A DNA stretch of 64,000 nucleotides, taken from NCBI RefSeq assembly GCF_045207655.1, contig NZ_CP108785.1:4588001-4652000 (forward strand), written 5' to 3'. This document shows, one piece after another, positions 25,604-34,329 of the stretch. Positions within the stretch are counted from its first letter, which is position 1. Each line of letters begins with the position of its first letter. The position numbers were made by a program, and so were the translations under genes. The notes beneath the pieces were generated by a model, which ran no database searches, was not told where the DNA came from, and worked only from the letters and a program-made list of their open reading frames with translations. Source of the stretch: Embleya sp045207655. GTDB lineage: Bacteria > Actinomycetota > Actinomycetes > Streptomycetales > Streptomycetaceae.

Positions 25604-25918
25604 ATGGCCGTGCCCGAACTCAGTACCGATCAGCGCCGGGCCGCGCTGGAGGCGGCCACCGCCGCCCGCAGGGAACGGGCCGAGGTGAAGGAGGCACTCA
25701 AGCGCGGCCGCGTGTCGCTGCGCGAGGTGTTGGCCACCGACTCACCGGCCGTTCGCAAGATGCCGGTCCGCGCCCTGCTCGAATCCCTCCCCGACATCGG
25801 GAAGGTACGCGCCGACCGACTCCTCGCCGAACTGCAGATCTCCGAGAGCCGCCGGGTCCGCGGCCTCGGGCCGCAGCAGCGCGACCGACTCCTGGAACGC
25901 CTCGCGCCCCAGGGCTGA
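25604..25918 (+). CDS. Actinobacterial integration host factor (sIHF/mIHF) paralogue
   Basis: 104-residue nucleoid protein. The conserved block LLESLPDIGKVRADRLLAEL is the helix-two-turn-helix plus H2TH motif, followed by ISESRRVRGLGPQQRDRLLE, which is nearly invariant in sIHF (ISESRRVRGLG). The N-terminal part is the usual charged helix. sIHF binds and bends DNA, stimulates topoisomerase and affects development in Streptomyces. The housekeeping copy normally sits between pyrF and gmk; neither is here, so this is probably an additional copy. Next to it lies a MITE-like palindrome. Confidence 0.9.
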   Translation: MAVPELSTDQRRAALEAATAARRERAEVKEALKRGRVSLREVLATDSPAVRKMPVRALLESLPDIGKVRADRLLAELQISESRRVRGLGPQQRDRLLERLAPQG

Positions 25919-25986
25919 CCGACGCAGCCCGGCCGCGTGGTCTCACCGCAGACGTCGACGATGTGGACTTCGTTGGGCTCCGGCCG

Positions 25987-26153
25987 AGGCCCTGTCCGGC
26001 GGATCTTGGTGGATCAGGCCGCGTCGTCCGGTGCCGTGCATCGGCGTGCCGGAGAAGCAGCCGCATAGTTGGTTCTATTCGGCTGCTTCTCCGGTGCGGC
26101 GAAGGCGCGGTGCCAGGCGGCGTGGACCCACCGGGATCCGCCGGACAGAGCCT
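25987..26153. mobile_element. 167-bp MITE-like element with long inverted repeats
   Basis: The ends are inverted copies of AGGC(C/T)CTGTCCGGCGGATC, continuing as GGTGG(A/G)TC, and the inside is also symmetrical: CGGAGAAGCAGCCG at about 26050-26063 is matched by CGGCTGCTTCTCCG at about 26078-26091. The whole element could fold into one imperfect hairpin with a loop near 26070. It codes for nothing. Size and structure fit a MITE mobilised by an IS of the actinomycete IS5/IS630-like kind. Its right end abuts CTAG, and the TAG of the neighbouring membrane protein gene lies across the junction; I see no clear target duplication. Confidence 0.7.
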
Positions 26154-26910
26154 AGACCAGGCTGCTGCGGAAGCCGCGGCCGGCGCCGCGAAGACGTTGA
26201 ATCTCCAACAGGCTCAAAGCACTCACGCCGCCGACGGCCGCGATCGAGACGACGTCCTGGACCGCTTCGGGGGTCGCGATGACGCCGTCCGAGACACGCC
26301 CCGCCACGACCGCCGCGATCATCATGAACGGGGCTGCCAGCGGGGGCAGGATCGGATGCGCGTTGCCCGCGTTGAACACCGAGCCGACCGCGAATACCGG
26401 CACCGTCAAGGCGAATCCGACCGTCGGCGGCACGAGGATCATGATCACCGGGACCCGGAGCGGGCTGTTTCCGCCCAGGTCCGCCACCACCTGCGTCCAG
26501 GCGAGCAGCACACCGGCGGCGGCCAGGACCAGAGCGGGCACCGTGGCCACCGGGCCGATCCCCTCGTTGCTCCACACCAGCCGACGCGCACGGTTCCACC
26601 GTTCGCCCGGCCTGGCCAGGGACACGATCACGACGCCGAGCAGCGGCACGAGCGATGCGGCGACCAGTGCCATCGCCGCGTACTTGTTCGCGACGAGCAT
26701 CAGGAACTCGCGCGCCCCGTGCGGCTCGAAGCCATAGCGCCAGGCCAGGAACAGGGTCGTCGCGGTGGTGACCACCGAGCGGACCACGCCGTACCAGGTC
26801 CACCGCGACCAACGCGCCTTCACCGCCAAGGACATGCCCACGAACGCGAACACCCAGGCGAACACGACCTGGGCGAGTCCCCACCCGAACTCCAACGACC
26901 ACGCGGGCAC
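26152..26910 (-). CDS. Polytopic membrane protein, unknown
   Basis: About 252 residues with roughly seven hydrophobic helices (first ones around QVVFAWVFAFVGMSLAV and SVVTTATTLFLAWRY; later ones VATVPALVLAAAGVLLAW, VIMILVPPTVGFALTVPVF and a final AALMSL-type helix). I prefer the GTG at 26910 (GGGAGG upstream); an ATG at 26934 would add eight residues but has no site. The stop codon overlaps the end of the MITE-like element, so the natural C-terminus may have been replaced. No family recognised. Confidence 0.72.
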   Translation of the reverse strand: MPAWSLEFGWGLAQVVFAWVFAFVGMSLAVKARWSRWTWYGVVRSVVTTATTLFLAWRYGFEPHGAREFLMLVANKYAAMALVAASLVPLLGVVIVSLARPGERWNRARRLVWSNEGIGPVATVPALVLAAAGVLLAWTQVVADLGGNSPLRVPVIMILVPPTVGFALTVPVFAVGSVFNAGNAHPILPPLAAPFMMIAAVVAGRVSDGVIATPEAVQDVVSIAAVGGVSALSLLEIQRLRGAGRGFRSSLV

Positions 26911-27002
26911 CGCGAATCCGCCTCCCGGAGCCAATGGACGACCGGATCGATCGAACCCGGCCCAAGCAATCGGAACTCAGGAACCCTAACAGCGCCTCGA
27001 CG

Positions 27003-27305
27003 GGCTGGACTTCGCCCCCGGCCTCCGGCCCCCGGACACGGAGGACTTCGCCGACCGCAAGGTGAGGTGGAAGCATGCCGTCTCCATCACGCTCACCGAG
27101 GGCGACCGACCCGGTGTCGAACCGGGCCCCCTCGGACGCGAGCCTGGTCGACCGCCACCACCCGACGGTCCTCCCGCTGCTGCTGGGCGCGGGCAAGCGC
27201 CTGTTCAGCGCCACGGACAAGGACGCCCGGAAGCCGAGGCTCGTCGAACATCGGGCGTACGCCGACGGCCTGCGGAAGAGCGTCTCCGACGCCGTCCGTC
27301 GACCG
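27003..27305 (+). pseudogene. Remnant of a DHFR/RibD-C family reductase
   Basis: One frame holds VRWKHAVSITLTEGD, like the KYVVSTTLT strand of the dihydrofolate-reductase-like family; a second frame a little later holds HPTVLPLLLGAGKRLFSATD then ARKPRLVEHRAYADGLRKSV, which matches the C-terminal VDEYRLxVLPLVLGAGKRLF block. The middle is deleted and the frame changes, and the stop has been lost. Clear decay of a once complete gene. Confidence 0.65.
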
Positions 27306-27525
27306 AAGTGCCGCGGCGGGCGAGCCGGGACGAAGAGGCACCCCGAACGTCGCCGCGGCCTGCCCGGATGGGGCCGACACCGACACCGACACCTTCGACC
27401 GCCGGCGACAGCGCGCGGACGACGGTGTCGGCCGAATCCCGGAGCGGCGCGCGGCCCAGGCACCGGCGTGTGCCCGGGCCGCGCGCCGGCCGCCTGCGTC
27501 GTGCGGCCGGTCGGCGTGCTGCCGG

Positions 27526-28218
27526 TCAGCGTGCGGGCAGCGCCCGTCGGAAGGTCCCGGTGAGCCAGGCCGGCACCGTGATCGCGGTGCCGACGACGAC
27601 CGCGTGCGCGCCCGCCGTGATCGCGGCGGACGCGTCGACGGGCCGGTGGTAGCGGCCCTCGGCGATCACCGGGACGGACACCAGGGCGGCCACGGCCTCC
27701 ACCAGGGCCAGGTCCGGGCCCTCGGTGCGCGCACGGTGGGGGGTGTAGCCCGCCAGCGTGGTCGCCACCGCGTCCGCGCCGGCGTGCTCCGCGGCTCGGG
27801 CCTCGGCCTCGGTGGCCACGTCCGCCAGGACGAGCGCGCCGACCTCGTGGACGGCGCGCACCGCGTCGGCGAACGTGCTGCCGTCCGGTCGGGCCCGGTC
27901 GGTGCCGTCGATCGCGACGATGTGCGCGCCCGCCGCGACGACCGCTCTCGCGTGGTTCACGGTCGGCGTGATGTACACGCCCTCGGTGCCGTCCTTCCAC
28001 AGCCCGATCACGGGCACGTCGACGGTCGCGGACACCGCCGCGACGTCCGGGACGCCACCGATGCCGCCGCAGCGGATCGCCGCCGCGCCGCCTTCCACCG
28101 CGGCGCGGGCGATGGCCGCCATGATCGCCGGATCGCGCAGCGGGTCGTCCGGCCGGTGGACCTGGACCGAGACGATCAGGCCGCCGCTCAGCCGCTCGAG
28201 GATGTGATGCACCGTCAA
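27526..28218 (-). CDS. nanE: N-acetylmannosamine-6-phosphate 2-epimerase
   Basis: 230-residue TIM-barrel epimerase converting ManNAc-6-P to GlcNAc-6-P. Family motifs are GGLIVSVQ at the start, RCGGIGGVPD, PVIGLWKDGTEGVYITPT, AGAHIVAIDGTDRARPDG, LADVATEAEARAAEHAGAD with the catalytic Lys/Asp equivalents to be aligned, PVIAEGRY and the phosphate-binding AHAVVVGTAIT. It is the last gene of the sialic acid operon and overlaps nanK by four bases (ATGA). Its product feeds into nagA/nagB, which are not in this window. Confidence 0.93.
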   Translation of the reverse strand: MTVHHILERLSGGLIVSVQVHRPDDPLRDPAIMAAIARAAVEGGAAAIRCGGIGGVPDVAAVSATVDVPVIGLWKDGTEGVYITPTVNHARAVVAAGAHIVAIDGTDRARPDGSTFADAVRAVHEVGALVLADVATEAEARAAEHAGADAVATTLAGYTPHRARTEGPDLALVEAVAALVSVPVIAEGRYHRPVDASAAITAGAHAVVVGTAITVPAWLTGTFRRALPAR

Positions 28219-29162
28219 GTCCGTTCCGATTCGTTGCTGTGCAGGGAAAATGCCAGGTCTTCGGGCAACAGGGCGGCACCGATCAGCGGTGCGTCCAGAC
28301 CCAACGACGCGGTCCGGACGGGAAGTTCGCGCAGTGGTGGCAGCACCTCGCCGCGCAGTGCTTCGGTGAGCGGCCCGATGAAGGCCTCGCCGATGCCGGT
28401 CACGCCGCCGCCCATGACCAGCAGGTCCGGATCCAGGGCGCAGACGAGTCCGGCGAGAGTGCGGCCCAGTACGGCGGCGGCGTGCCCGATCACCTCCCGC
28501 GCCCTTGCCTCGCCGGCGGCCGCGCGGCGCGCGATCTCGCGCAGATCCGGCCCGGGCACGCCGCTGTCGCCGCGATAGGCGGCCTCGATGGCCGGCCCCG
28601 AGGCGACCGCCTCCACGTGTCCGATCCGCCCACAGGCGCAGCGCCGAGTGCTCGTCGGGCCGGCCACGCTCAGGTGGCCCACCTCACCCGCGGTTCCGCG
28701 CGCGCCGCGTACGACGCGGCCGTCGAGGGCGAGCGCGCCGCCGACGCCGGTGCCGACCGACACGTACAGGATGGCGGCGTGGCCGGCCGCCGCGCCGCGG
28801 CGGAGCTCGCCGAGGGCGGCCACGTTGACGTCGTTGTCGACCAGTGCCGGAAGGCCCGTCGCGGCCCGGACCCCGGTCGCGATCGCGGTGCCCGCCCAGC
28901 CGGGGAGCAGGTCGGTCGCGGAGCGGACGATCCCGGTTCGCACGTCCACGGTGCCCGGTGCGCCGATGCCCACGAAGGTTGTCCCCGGGGCGAGTTCGCG
29001 CACGAGGTCGAGTACCGACGCGAGCACGCGGGCGGCTCCCGAGGTGGCCGGCGTCGCGCGTACACGTCGGTCGGTGACGGTGCCGTCGCGCTCGACCCGG
29101 GCGGCGGCGATCTTGGTGCCGCCGATGTCGACCCCGATCCGGGGCCATCCGGGCACGGTCAT
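28215..29162 (-). CDS. nanK: ROK family N-acetylmannosamine kinase
   Basis: 315 residues. GVDIGGTKIAAARV is the ATP phosphate loop; LVDNDVNVAALGE carries the catalytic Asp; GTGVGGALALDG and GEVGHLSV are ROK signatures; CACGRIGHVEAVASG is the zinc loop, with His in place of the usual second-site Cys (CxCGxxGCxE). In this operon the substrate should be ManNAc, giving ManNAc-6-P, though ROK kinases can be glucokinases. It overlaps both neighbours by four bases. Confidence 0.9.
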   Translation of the reverse strand: MTVPGWPRIGVDIGGTKIAAARVERDGTVTDRRVRATPATSGAARVLASVLDLVRELAPGTTFVGIGAPGTVDVRTGIVRSATDLLPGWAGTAIATGVRAATGLPALVDNDVNVAALGELRRGAAAGHAAILYVSVGTGVGGALALDGRVVRGARGTAGEVGHLSVAGPTSTRRCACGRIGHVEAVASGPAIEAAYRGDSGVPGPDLREIARRAAAGEARAREVIGHAAAVLGRTLAGLVCALDPDLLVMGGGVTGIGEAFIGPLTEALRGEVLPPLRELPVRTASLGLDAPLIGAALLPEDLAFSLHSNESERT

Positions 29163-30094
29163 GCCGCGAGCAGACCGGCCCGGACCAGATACCCGCGTAC
29201 GACGGCGATCTCCGCCGTGTTCAGCGGGATCTGCGGGGCCGCGGTCACGGGGCAGTCGATGACCCCGAGCGCGTGCAGGGCCGCCTTGAACGCGCCCAGC
29301 GCCGACGAACCTCGGCCCATGCGGTCCGGTGAGCCGGCGTCGACCAGGCCGAACAGGGCGATCAGGCGCTCCTGTTCGGTCTGCGCGGCATCCCAGTCGC
29401 CGGCCGCGGCGAGGTCTCGCAGTCGGGTGTATCCGTGCGGGTCGACGTTGCCCAGGCCCGGGACCACGCCGTGCGCGCCCATGCGGAACGCGGTGTCGAC
29501 GGTCAATTCGGAGCCGGTGAGCAGGGTGAAGCCCGGGACGTCGGCGGTCTCCAGGAGCAGCCTGCGGAAGCCGCCCTCGTCGCCGCTCGAGTCCTTGACC
29601 GCCTGGATGACGCCGTCGCGGGCCAGCGTCGCCAGATGCGTGGTGCCGAGCTTGCTGTGGACCGACACCGGCAGGTCGTAGGCGATCACCGGAAGGTCGG
29701 TGACGGCGCGCAACATCCGAAAGTGCGCGTCGATCTCGGCCGGGTGGGTGCGGGTGTAGAAGGGTGCGGTGGCGACGACGCCGTCCGCACCGAGCTTTTC
29801 GGCGACCCGCACATGGTCGGCCACTCGGAGTGTGGCGGTGTCGATCACGCCGGTCACCACGGGGACACGGCCGGCGACGGTACCCACGGCGACCTCCAGG
29901 ACGCGGGCGCGGTGGGCGTCGGGCAGGAAGGCGACCTCGCTGGTGGAGCCGAGGACGAACAGACCGTCCACGCCGGCGTCGAGCAGATGGGCGATCAGTC
30001 GCTCCAACGAGGGCGTGTCGACTTCGAGTTCCGCGGTGAGGGGCGTGCAGACGGGGGGTACGACGCCGCGAAGTGCGGTCGGCGACGGGGTCAT
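29159..30094 (-). CDS. nanA: N-acetylneuraminate lyase (DapA/NanA family)
   Basis: 311-residue aldolase of the dihydrodipicolinate synthase/NAL family, cleaving sialic acid to pyruvate and ManNAc. The Schiff-base Lys lies in IQAVKDSSGDEGG, the catalytic Tyr in VIAYDLPVS, and the pyruvate-carboxylate loop is GSTSEVAFL (usually GSTGE; the Gly-to-Ser change is worth noting). I assign NanA rather than DapA because it overlaps nanK and follows the transporter. A 219-base gap separates it from satD, with no obvious terminator. Confidence 0.85.
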   Translation of the reverse strand: MTPSPTALRGVVPPVCTPLTAELEVDTPSLERLIAHLLDAGVDGLFVLGSTSEVAFLPDAHRARVLEVAVGTVAGRVPVVTGVIDTATLRVADHVRVAEKLGADGVVATAPFYTRTHPAEIDAHFRMLRAVTDLPVIAYDLPVSVHSKLGTTHLATLARDGVIQAVKDSSGDEGGFRRLLLETADVPGFTLLTGSELTVDTAFRMGAHGVVPGLGNVDPHGYTRLRDLAAAGDWDAAQTEQERLIALFGLVDAGSPDRMGRGSSALGAFKAALHALGVIDCPVTAAPQIPLNTAEIAVVRGYLVRAGLLAA

Positions 30095-30313
30095 GCGGTC
30101 ACAGCTCCTGGTGGTGCGAGGCGGGAGGGAGGTATTTCGGGCATGACGGGACTGCCGGGCCGTCGGGCTCCGCGGCGTGAGCGCGGCGAGGAGCCCGAAG
30201 GGCGGATGCGGTGCCGGGCGTCGTGGGGCTCGCCGGGGGGTGAAGTCATGCCCCGGGGACGGGGGTCCGACGCGAGGTCCGCGACGCGTGCGGGATCGGG
30301 GGAACGGGCGGGG

Positions 30314-31324
30314 TCACATGGGGTGGTGGCAGCGGAAGAGGTGTCCGGTCCGGTCCTCGCGCGGCTCGGGCAACGAGCGCGCGCACGTGTCGGAGGCCTT
30401 CCAACACCTGGTCCGGAACGGGCATCCGCTCGGCGGGTCGACCGCCGAGGGCAGCGGCCCGGTCAGCGGGACGCGTCGCGTGTCGGTGAGCAGGCTGGGC
30501 GTCGCGGAGAACAGGGCGACGGTGTAGGGATGGCGCGGTGCGCCGGCGACGTGCTCGGCGGGGCCCTCCTCGACCACGTGGCCCAGGTACATGACGGCGA
30601 TCCGGTCGGCGAGGTAGCGCACGGTCTGGATGTCGTGCGAGATGAAGACCAGGCCCAGGCCGAGGCGGTCCTTGAGGTCGCGCAGCAGGTTGAGGATCTG
30701 TGCCCGTACCGACACGTCCAGCGCGGAGGTGGGTTCGTCGGCGACGATCACCTCCGGTTCCAGGACGAGAGCACGGGCGATGGCCACGCGCTGACGTTGG
30801 CCGCCGGAGAGTTGCCCCGGCAGCACGTCGGCGGCACTGGGCGGCAGGCCCACCAGGTCCATCACCTCGGCGACCCGGGCCTCGCGTTGTGCCTTGGTGC
30901 CGCGCCCGTGCACGTCCAGCGGGTCGCGGAGCACTCGGCGTACGCTCAGGCGTCGGTTCAGGGCGGTGGAGGCGTCCTGGAAGACCATGCCGATGGCGCT
31001 GCCGAATTCGGATGCGCGGCGTCGGGCGGGCAGCGCCCACAGGTCCCGGTCGTGGAAGCGCACGCTGCCGGTGGTCGGCTTCTGGAGGCCGACCAGGACT
31101 CGGGCGAGAGTGGACTTGCCGCAGCCGGACTCGCCGACGATGCCGAGGACTTCGCCGCGGCGGACCTGGATGTCGGCGCCGGCGAGGGCGTGCAGGTGTG
31201 CCGGGGTGAACAGTCTGCCGCTGTTCACGCGGTGGATCACGGCCACGTCGTGGGCGGAGAGCACGATCGGCGCGGGTGGGGCGGATCCACTCGCGGGGGT
31301 GGGGACGAGTGTCGTGTCGCTCAT
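30314..31324 (-). CDS. satD: ABC transporter ATPase, oligopeptide/sialic acid type
   Basis: 336 residues of the OppF/DppF family. Walker A GIVGESGCGKSTL, Q-loop GMVFQDASTALN, signature LSGGQRQRVAIARAL, Walker B VIVADEPTSALD, and the C-terminal oligopeptide/dipeptide extension with Cys motif (PSGCPFRTRCWKASDTC), which in this family can bind an iron-sulfur cluster. Starts in ATGA overlap with the permease-ATPase fusion. Powers uptake with that fusion and satB. Confidence 0.88.
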   Translation of the reverse strand: MSDTTLVPTPASGSAPPAPIVLSAHDVAVIHRVNSGRLFTPAHLHALAGADIQVRRGEVLGIVGESGCGKSTLARVLVGLQKPTTGSVRFHDRDLWALPARRRASEFGSAIGMVFQDASTALNRRLSVRRVLRDPLDVHGRGTKAQREARVAEVMDLVGLPPSAADVLPGQLSGGQRQRVAIARALVLEPEVIVADEPTSALDVSVRAQILNLLRDLKDRLGLGLVFISHDIQTVRYLADRIAVMYLGHVVEEGPAEHVAGAPRHPYTVALFSATPSLLTDTRRVPLTGPLPSAVDPPSGCPFRTRCWKASDTCARSLPEPREDRTGHLFRCHHPM

Positions 31325-33276
31325 CGGGCGGCTCCGGTCAGCGGCGTGGCGGGGTGGTGGCAGGCCGCGGCGTGTTCGTGGACGGCGCCGGTGAGCGCCG
31401 GGCGGGTGTCGTGGCACAGGTCGCTCGCCGCCGGGCAGCGGTCGGCGAAGCGGCAGCCCGGGCCGAACTCGGCCGGGGGCGGGACCACGCCCGGGATCTG
31501 GTGCAGGCGTTCCTCGCCGGCTTCCAGCGACAACACCGAGCCGAGCAGGCCGCGCGCGTAGTGGTGTTCGGGTGCGCGCAGCAGTTCCCCGGTGCGGCCG
31601 GTCTCCACGACGTGTCCGCCGTACATGACGACGATGCGGTCCGCGAGGGAGGACACCAGGGCCAGGTCGTGCGAGACCAGCACCAGGGCGAAGCCGAGCT
31701 CGTCGCGCAGGCGCACGAGCAGGTCCACGATTTGGGCCTGCACGGTGACGTCGAGCGCGGTGGTGGGCTCGTCCGCGAGGATCAGGCGTGGGTCGCGGGA
31801 CAGGGCCATCGCGATCAGCACACGTTGGCGTTGGCCTCCGGAGAGCTGGTGGGGGTGGCTGCGTAGGACGCGTGCGGCGTCGAGGCCGACCAATTCCAGC
31901 AGTTGGGCGGGCGTACGGGTGCCGCCCCGGCGGGTGAGCTGGGTGAGTTGGGTGCGGATGGTCAGGGCGGGGTTGAGCGAGCTGAGGGCGTCCTGGTAGA
32001 CCATCGCGATCTCGTGGCCCAGGAGCGGGCGGCGTCGGCGCGGTGACATCGTGGACAGGTCGTGACCGGCGAAGCGGATCTCGCCGCCGGATTCGGCGCC
32101 CTTGGGCAGCAGTCCTATCACGGCCAGGCTGGTCAGGCTCTTGCCGCAGCCGCTCTCGCCGACCAGGCCCACGGTCTCGCCGGGGCGTACGTCGAAGTCG
32201 ACGCCGTCGACGATGCGTACGCCGCCGTGTCGGTCGGGGAAGCGCACCGACAGTCCGCGTACCGACAGCAGGGGTTCCGCGTCGGGGATGGTGCGGGCCG
32301 GCCGGTGTGCGGCGGCCTCGGCCAGGCGCGCGTCGAGATCGGCGCGGGCGTGCGGGTCGAGGGGTTCGATCCGGGCGGTCCGGCGCTCGGCGTCGACGGG
32401 GTCGGAGCCCGCCGGGCCGGAGGGCGCGGCCCACGCGTCGGAGATGCCCTCGGCGAGCACGTTGAGCGCCAGCACGGTCAGCAGGATCAGCAGGCCGGGG
32501 AAGAACGTGGCCCACCAGCCGCCGGTGAGTACCAGTGTGCGGCCGTAGGCGATCACCGAACCCCACGAGGGGTCCGGGTCGGGCACGCCCGCGCCGATGA
32601 ACGAGAGGCTGGCCTCGAAGACGATGGCGTCGGCGACCAGGACGGTGGCGAAGACCAGGATCGGTGCCGCGCAGTTGACGGCGACGTGGCGGATCAGGAT
32701 GTGCGGGCGACGGGCGCCGATCACCCGCTCGGCCGCGACGTAGTCCTCGCCGTACTGGGCGAGCACGTTGGCGCGCACCACCCGGGCCAGTGAGGGTGTG
32801 TAGAGGAAGGCGATCGAGCACACGAGCACGGTCAGCGAGCTGCCGAAGACCGCGACGAACACGGCGGCCAGGGCCACGTTGGGGAAGGCCATCACCACGT
32901 CGAGCACGCGCATGGCGCCTTCGTCGACGAACCGTCGCGAGGTCGCGGCGAGTGCGCCGATCAGGCCGCCGAGGACCAGGGCCAGGGCGGTGGCGCCCAG
33001 TCCGATGGCCAGTGACCAGCGGGCGCCGACCAGCAGTCGGGAGAAGACGTCGCGGCCGGCTCGGTCGGTTCCGAACCAGTGCTCGCCCGACGGGCCCTGC
33101 GCCGGGGTGCCGGTGGCGAGCGGGTCGTGCGGGGCGATCCACGGTGCGAGCAGCGCCACCACGCACAGCAGGACGAGCGCGATCGAGCAGATGCGCGCGG
33201 GCAGCGGCAGGCGGCGCAGCCGGCGTAGGCGGATGCCGGGGCCGGTGAGTCGGGCGACCAGCTCCTGACGCATCAT
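31321..33276 (-). CDS. satC: ABC permease-ATPase fusion protein
   Basis: 651 residues. The N-terminal half (about 1-310) is a DppC-type permease: leader, first helix, WFGTDRAGRDVFSRLLVGAR, and the EAA loop around ADAIVFEASLSFIGAGVPDPDPSWG. The C-terminal half (about 340-651) is a DppD-type ATPase: VGLVGESGCGKSLTSLA, LSGGQRQRVLIAMAL, LILADEPTTALD, and the Cys-rich tail (CRFADRCPAASDLC). No stop or start separates the halves; the join is a charged linker. A permease-ATPase fusion is, to my knowledge, also a feature of the SatABCD sialic acid system of Haemophilus ducreyi. AGGGAGG precedes two adjacent ATGs (33276/33273). Overlaps satB by one base and satD by four. Confidence 0.9.
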   Translation of the reverse strand: MMRQELVARLTGPGIRLRRLRRLPLPARICSIALVLLCVVALLAPWIAPHDPLATGTPAQGPSGEHWFGTDRAGRDVFSRLLVGARWSLAIGLGATALALVLGGLIGALAATSRRFVDEGAMRVLDVVMAFPNVALAAVFVAVFGSSLTVLVCSIAFLYTPSLARVVRANVLAQYGEDYVAAERVIGARRPHILIRHVAVNCAAPILVFATVLVADAIVFEASLSFIGAGVPDPDPSWGSVIAYGRTLVLTGGWWATFFPGLLILLTVLALNVLAEGISDAWAAPSGPAGSDPVDAERRTARIEPLDPHARADLDARLAEAAAHRPARTIPDAEPLLSVRGLSVRFPDRHGGVRIVDGVDFDVRPGETVGLVGESGCGKSLTSLAVIGLLPKGAESGGEIRFAGHDLSTMSPRRRRPLLGHEIAMVYQDALSSLNPALTIRTQLTQLTRRGGTRTPAQLLELVGLDAARVLRSHPHQLSGGQRQRVLIAMALSRDPRLILADEPTTALDVTVQAQIVDLLVRLRDELGFALVLVSHDLALVSSLADRIVVMYGGHVVETGRTGELLRAPEHHYARGLLGSVLSLEAGEERLHQIPGVVPPPAEFGPGCRFADRCPAASDLCHDTRPALTGAVHEHAAACHHPATPLTGAAR

Positions 33277-34229
33277 CAGGCCTCCCTGGTACGAGGGTTG
33301 GCGAACAGACAGGCGAGGTCGACGGTCAGGTTGACCAGGACGAAGACGACGGCGATCACGAGCACGGTGCCCTGGACCACGGCCACGTCGCCGGAGGTGA
33401 CGCCGTTGAGGATGAGCGTGCCCAGGCCGGGGAGGCCGAAGATGGTCTCGATCACGACGGCGCCGCCCAACGCGTAGCCGGCGCGCAGTCCGAGCACGGT
33501 CAGCGGTGTGACCAGGGCGTTGCGCAGTACGTTGCGACCGACGATCACCAGCGGGGGAAGGCCGTTGCCGGCGGCGGTGCGTACGTAGTCGCGATCGAGT
33601 TCCTCGACCATCGAGGTGCGCACGATCCGGGTCAGCGACGCGCCGACCGGGATCGCGATCGCGACGGCGGGCAGGAACAGGCTCTGGAACCAGGCCCCGA
33701 CGCCGTCGACGGGATTGACGTAGCCGCCGGTGGGAAACCAGCCGAGCCGCAGCGCGAACTGTTGGACGAGCAGGATGCCGAGCCAGAACGAGGGCGTGGC
33801 CACGCCGGCCATGGACAACACCCGGATCACCTGGTCCGGCCAACGGTCGCGGTACAGCGCCGCGACCACACCCAGGAGCAGCGCGCCCATCGACGCGAAC
33901 AACATGCCCAGGAACGTCAATTGCAGGGTCAGCGGCAGCGCGGTGAAGATCGCGTCGGCGACCGGCTTGCTCGGCGGCGAGGTGACGCCCAGGTCGCCGT
34001 GCAGCAGATCGCCGAGGAAGGCGAAGTAGCGGACCACGAGTGGGTCGTCGAGCCCGTGCTCGGCGGCGTACGCGGCGCGTGCCGCGTCGGAGGAGCCCTC
34101 GCCCAGCGCGTTGTACGCGGGGTCGGTGGGCGAGAACCGCAGGACCACGAAGACGAACAGCGTGATCCCCAGGAGCAGGGGTGGAAGGGTGAGCAGCCGT
34201 CTGCCGGCCAGGCGCAGGATCGTGGTCAT
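33276..34229 (-). CDS. satB: ABC transporter permease (DppB type)
   Basis: 317 residues, six helices. Starts RLAGRRLLTLPPLLLGITLF, has the DppB signatures FVVLRFSPTDPAY and the EAA-loop motif RTAAGNGLPPLVIVGRNVLRNA, and ends ETIFGLPGLGTLILNGV... typical of the family. The ATG at 34229 was chosen because the upstream in-frame codons are low-complexity. Its TGA overlaps the ATG of the fusion gene. Confidence 0.9.
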   Translation of the reverse strand: MTTILRLAGRRLLTLPPLLLGITLFVFVVLRFSPTDPAYNALGEGSSDAARAAYAAEHGLDDPLVVRYFAFLGDLLHGDLGVTSPPSKPVADAIFTALPLTLQLTFLGMLFASMGALLLGVVAALYRDRWPDQVIRVLSMAGVATPSFWLGILLVQQFALRLGWFPTGGYVNPVDGVGAWFQSLFLPAVAIAIPVGASLTRIVRTSMVEELDRDYVRTAAGNGLPPLVIVGRNVLRNALVTPLTVLGLRAGYALGGAVVIETIFGLPGLGTLILNGVTSGDVAVVQGTVLVIAVVFVLVNLTVDLACLFANPRTREA

Positions 34230-34329
34230 GGGGCTCTCGATGGGCTGGGAGGGTGGCCGCCCGTTCGGGCGGCCACGGTCGGCTCGGGGAGGCGGCACGG
34301 CATCGCGTGGGCCGCGACGCGGACCGGCG

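Noticed and set aside
25462..28578. Very long plus-strand open frame across the IHF gene, MITE and nan genes
   Set aside because: Composition is Arg/Gly/Asp noise and it is the reverse shadow of well-supported genes on the minus strand.
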